A DNA stretch of 16,808 nt from Sulfurovum sp. (GTDB lineage Bacteria > Campylobacterota > Campylobacteria > Campylobacterales > Sulfurovaceae): contig JALVGO010000035.1 in NCBI GenBank assembly GCA_027029065.1, positions 24,076-40,883 on the forward strand, written 5' to 3'. Shown here one piece after another: positions 14,718 to 16,808 of this stretch. A program made the translations under genes and the position numbers. Positions within the stretch are counted from its first letter, which is position 1. Each line of letters begins with the position of its first letter. A model generated the notes under the pieces. That model ran no database searches and was not told the DNA's origin. It was given only the letters and a program-made list of their open reading frames with translations.

Positions 14718-14732
14718 TGAAAGTGATTATCA
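14718..14732. promoter_or_regulatory. Fur-like box 2 upstream of feoB
   Basis: TGAAAGTGATTATCA matches 12 of 14 defined positions of the 7-1-7 Fur core, with the right half perfect. Its centre is 69 bp from box 1; the pair would flank the feoB promoter, which I cannot place with confidence. Confidence 0.6.
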
Positions 14733-14792
14733 GAAAAGGAATATTTTTATGTAGATGTTTAAGTGGGAAATAAGGTGAGTTAGAGAGGCTAC

Positions 14793-14809
14793 TGCGGGAA
14801 AACCCCGCA
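14793..14809 (-). terminator. Hairpin after the major porin gene
   Basis: TGCGGG (14793-14798) and CCCGCA (14804-14809) form a GC-rich 6-bp stem 13 nt past the porin stop. There is no T-run on either strand, so it is a weak or Rho-assisted terminator, or an mRNA-stabilising hairpin. Confidence 0.4.
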
Positions 14810-14822
14810 ATAGATGCATATC

Positions 14823-16079
14823 TTAGAATTTGTAAGTAAGGTATGCCTGAACAGTGTTGTTGTCAGTAGAACCGTAGTCAGCATAGATGTAAGCAAGCTG
14901 TACATCCAGACCCATCAGCTCTGTACCGGCAAGAAGAGTCAGCTCATCAACTTCTGCATCAGCATTGTCATCGTTAGATACAGATGTGTACTGAGCACCA
15001 AGATTGATGTTGTTGAGTTTGTAGTCAGCAGCAATTGCGAAAGAATCTGCACCAGCTACACCTACGAAACCATAGTTCCACCATGCTTCAGTATAGAGTT
15101 TTGACTGTGCTTTGCCACCGCTCCATGGGCTTGTTTGACTAATTGTAGCTGTGTTGGCAATTGGAAGTGCACCATCGCTATCAACTGAAGAGTAAGCAGC
15201 CCAGAGGTTTAGACCATTTACATCATAACCAGCTTTTACTGCCCAACCAGAAGAGTCTTCAGCACCGTCAAGGTTGTCTTTTGGACCAATCCATGCATAC
15301 TGTGCACCCAGTGTGAAACCAGCTACTTTTGTATCTGCCTGTGCCCATAGTGCATCTGCAATGTCCATTACATCGTAGTACCATGCCTGAACAGTTACGT
15401 CACTGATAGTTGCAACCGCAGCTACAGTCCATGCACCATTGTCAGCTACTGATGGAATATATCCGTCATCGTGAGTGAAACCACCTTCTGGGTTTTCAAA
15501 TGTACCGATTCTTTCACCGTTACCGTTACCATCGTAGATGTAACCTGCAACCAAAGTGATAGCGTCAGTTGGTTTTACAAGAGCAACTGCTGCATCAAAT
15601 GTGTTGTTTGCAATTGACCAAGTTTCAGTAAATGCAAGTGGTGTATCAAGCTCTTGACGACCGATAACGAAAGTTGCTTTCCCGTCAAATGCAGTACCTG
15701 TCACGTTCAGAGTATCGATCCAGAGAGCATCACCAGCACTTACAGGTGCGCCAGCATACAGCCATACACCGGAAACCACAGAGTCATCAAGACCAAGTGT
15801 CGCGATACCAGTCAGACCAGCATTGATTTTCCAGTTGCTGTTGATAGCATAACCGATATCAGTACTGATTGCCGCCTGTCCGATGGCACTTTCTTGAGAG
15901 AAGAGATCAACAGAGTCAGAATCTGTTGAAGAGTAGAACAGTTTCGCATCTCCGCTGAATGACCATGGAGAAGCTGCCTCTACCGGTGCTGCTGCCGGCT
16001 CTACTGGAGCGATGTCCCCGCCTGCGATTGCAGAACTAACAGCGATTGCTGCTACAAGACTAAGTTTTGTAAACTTCAT
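14823..16079 (-). CDS. Major OprD-like outer membrane porin
   Basis: 418-residue predicted outer membrane beta-barrel. The signal peptide is about residues 1-19 (MKFTKLSLVAAIAVSSAIA), followed by an unusual Ala/Pro-rich stretch (about 24-38, APVEPAAAPVEAASP) before the barrel begins at WSFSGDAKLFY. VIGRQELDTP (140-147 core) is shared with the porin at 10788-12035. The chain ends LTYKF, the aromatic end expected of barrels. AAAGGAAA precedes the ATG at 16079, and a near-consensus promoter with an extended -10 lies at 16112-16141, suggesting high expression. Codon use is smoother and less varied than in neighbours, in line with an abundant protein. It resembles the major porins of Sulfurovum and Sulfurimonas; substrate unknown. 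Confidence 0.85.
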   Translation of the reverse strand: MKFTKLSLVAAIAVSSAIAGGDIAPVEPAAAPVEAASPWSFSGDAKLFYSSTDSDSVDLFSQESAIGQAAISTDIGYAINSNWKINAGLTGIATLGLDDSVVSGVWLYAGAPVSAGDALWIDTLNVTGTAFDGKATFVIGRQELDTPLAFTETWSIANNTFDAAVALVKPTDAITLVAGYIYDGNGNGERIGTFENPEGGFTHDDGYIPSVADNGAWTVAAVATISDVTVQAWYYDVMDIADALWAQADTKVAGFTLGAQYAWIGPKDNLDGAEDSSGWAVKAGYDVNGLNLWAAYSSVDSDGALPIANTATISQTSPWSGGKAQSKLYTEAWWNYGFVGVAGADSFAIAADYKLNNINLGAQYTSVSNDDNADAEVDELTLLAGTELMGLDVQLAYIYADYGSTDNNTVQAYLTYKF

Positions 16080-16111
16080 GTTTTTTCCTTTAGTGTGTTA
16101 TTACGGCGGGA

Positions 16112-16141
16112 ATAATAGCATAAAGATTAATAGAAAGTCAA
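16112..16141 (-). promoter_or_regulatory. Strong sigma-70 promoter of the major porin
   Basis: On the minus strand TTGACT (16141-16136), an 18-nt spacer and TATTAT (16117-16112), with TG one base before the -10 (extended -10). It lies about 33 nt upstream of the porin ATG and is the best promoter match in the window. Confidence 0.75.
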
Positions 16142-16280
16142 TGAGCTGTTAACTTTTTGTTTAATGTATTAATGAAAGTCTTGTTATGCCCTGTATATAG
16201 GGAGATCAGGATGAATATAGGTATAGGTAATTCTGTCTAAAAAGTATTAAAAATATAGAAAATTTAAGTTTTGTTTCTAT

Positions 16281-16808
16281 TTATTCTCTGTTTTGACGAA
16301 AAAAATCCCTAACATATTCGTACCCTGAGTAGAGTGTCAGTGCCACAGCAACCCAGAGCAGAAGTGTACCACCCGACCAGTGCATCAGCAGAAAGCCGAT
16401 GGCGATCATCTGTACGACAGTTTTGACCTTGCCCATCCATGATGCGGAGATATTCATGCCCTGTGAGACGGCAGAGACGCGCAAACCGGTGATGAAGAGT
16501 TCCCGTGTGAGGATGAGGAAGATCGCCCATGGTGATGCCATACCCTGCATCATAAGTCCGAGAAACCCTGCCAGGGTCAGCATCTTGTCTGCCAGCGGGT
16601 CGAGAATGGCACCCAGTACAGTTACCTGATCAAATGTTCTGGCGATGTAGCCGTCAAAAAAGTCGGTTGCCGAAGCGAGCACGAAGATAAATGCGGCAAA
16701 GTAGTTCAGCCAGCTTGGGTGGATGCCCTGAAAGAAAGAAGCATCCTGATTGACAAGAAAAAGAAACATCAAAGGAGCCAGCAGCAGGCGGATGAAGGCG
16801 AGGATGTT
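16281..16808 (-). CDS. pgsA: PgsA, phosphatidylglycerophosphate synthase (5' end outside window)
   Basis: Inner-membrane enzyme that transfers phosphatidyl from CDP-diacylglycerol to glycerol 3-phosphate. The 175 visible residues are open to the window edge and begin NILAFIRLLLAPLM, which matches the family's N terminus, so only a few codons are missing. The signature DG-x2-AR-x8-G-x3-D-x3-D is complete in DGYIARTF...GAILDPLAD, at visible residues 52-74. Several membrane segments follow. The 200 bp after its stop hold only the porin promoter region. In Campylobacter jejuni pgsA is, from memory, directly followed by the rseP homologue; here that gene is 14 kb away. Confidence 0.93.
   Translation of the reverse strand, partial: NILAFIRLLLAPLMFLFLVNQDASFFQGIHPSWLNYFAAFIFVLASATDFFDGYIARTFDQVTVLGAILDPLADKMLTLAGFLGLMMQGMASPWAIFLILTRELFITGLRVSAVSQGMNISASWMGKVKTVVQMIAIGFLLMHWSGGTLLLWVAVALTLYSGYEYVRDFFRQNRE

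Noticed and set aside
16161..16202. Near-palindromes upstream of the porin promoter (TTAAT-GT-ATTAA and CCCT-N6-AGGG).
   Set aside because: Both are short or imperfect and match no regulator site I can name, so I do not list them as operators.

Overview
The window reads as chromosomal DNA of a sulfur- or hydrogen-oxidising Campylobacterota (Epsilonproteobacteria), most like Sulfurovum or a relative. The reasons are the single-PDZ RseP, the CDP-alcohol transferase PgsA, two short OprD-type porins, AAGGA(G) ribosome sites and T-rich promoters. The assignment rests on recognising protein families, not on a database search. Almost all genes lie on the minus strand. Only a hypothetical membrane protein (2014-3198) and an ArsR regulator (10466-10783) are on the plus strand. 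No tRNA, rRNA, transposase or CRISPR was seen.

Housekeeping genes sit at both ends. On the left are yggS (PLP homeostasis) and rseP (site-2 protease). On the right is pgsA (phosphatidylglycerol synthesis), cut by the window edge. About 14 kb of mostly metal-related genes lies between pgsA and rseP.

The first metal block (3232-10783) is an efflux cluster. A plus-strand ArsR/SmtB repressor is divergent from a run of five minus-strand genes: an SO_0444/ArsP-like permease, a small secreted His/Cys protein resembling CzcI, a TolC-like outer membrane channel, a periplasmic adaptor with a His-rich loop, and a CzcA-type RND pump. A 9-6-9 palindrome between the divergent starts is the likely ArsR operator. 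Together they could move metal from cytosol to periplasm (permease) and from periplasm out of the cell (RND pump).

The second block (10788-16079) is iron-related: a strongly promoted porin, then feoB, feoA and a second porin of the same family. Two Fur-like boxes precede feoB, so the feoB-feoA-porin run is probably repressed by iron.

The most unusual structure is a repeat family. A 29-nt sequence with a perfect 9-bp palindrome occurs twice: once just upstream of the yggS ribosome site, and once in frame inside the permease gene. Both copies are followed, in the same orientation and after 48 or 42 nt, by an array of exactly five degenerate heptamers (NNNYTMA). A third five-heptamer array lies next to an 85-nt inverted-repeat element between feoB and feoA. 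The permease therefore seems to have absorbed an intergenic-type repeat into its coding sequence as a hydrophilic linker.
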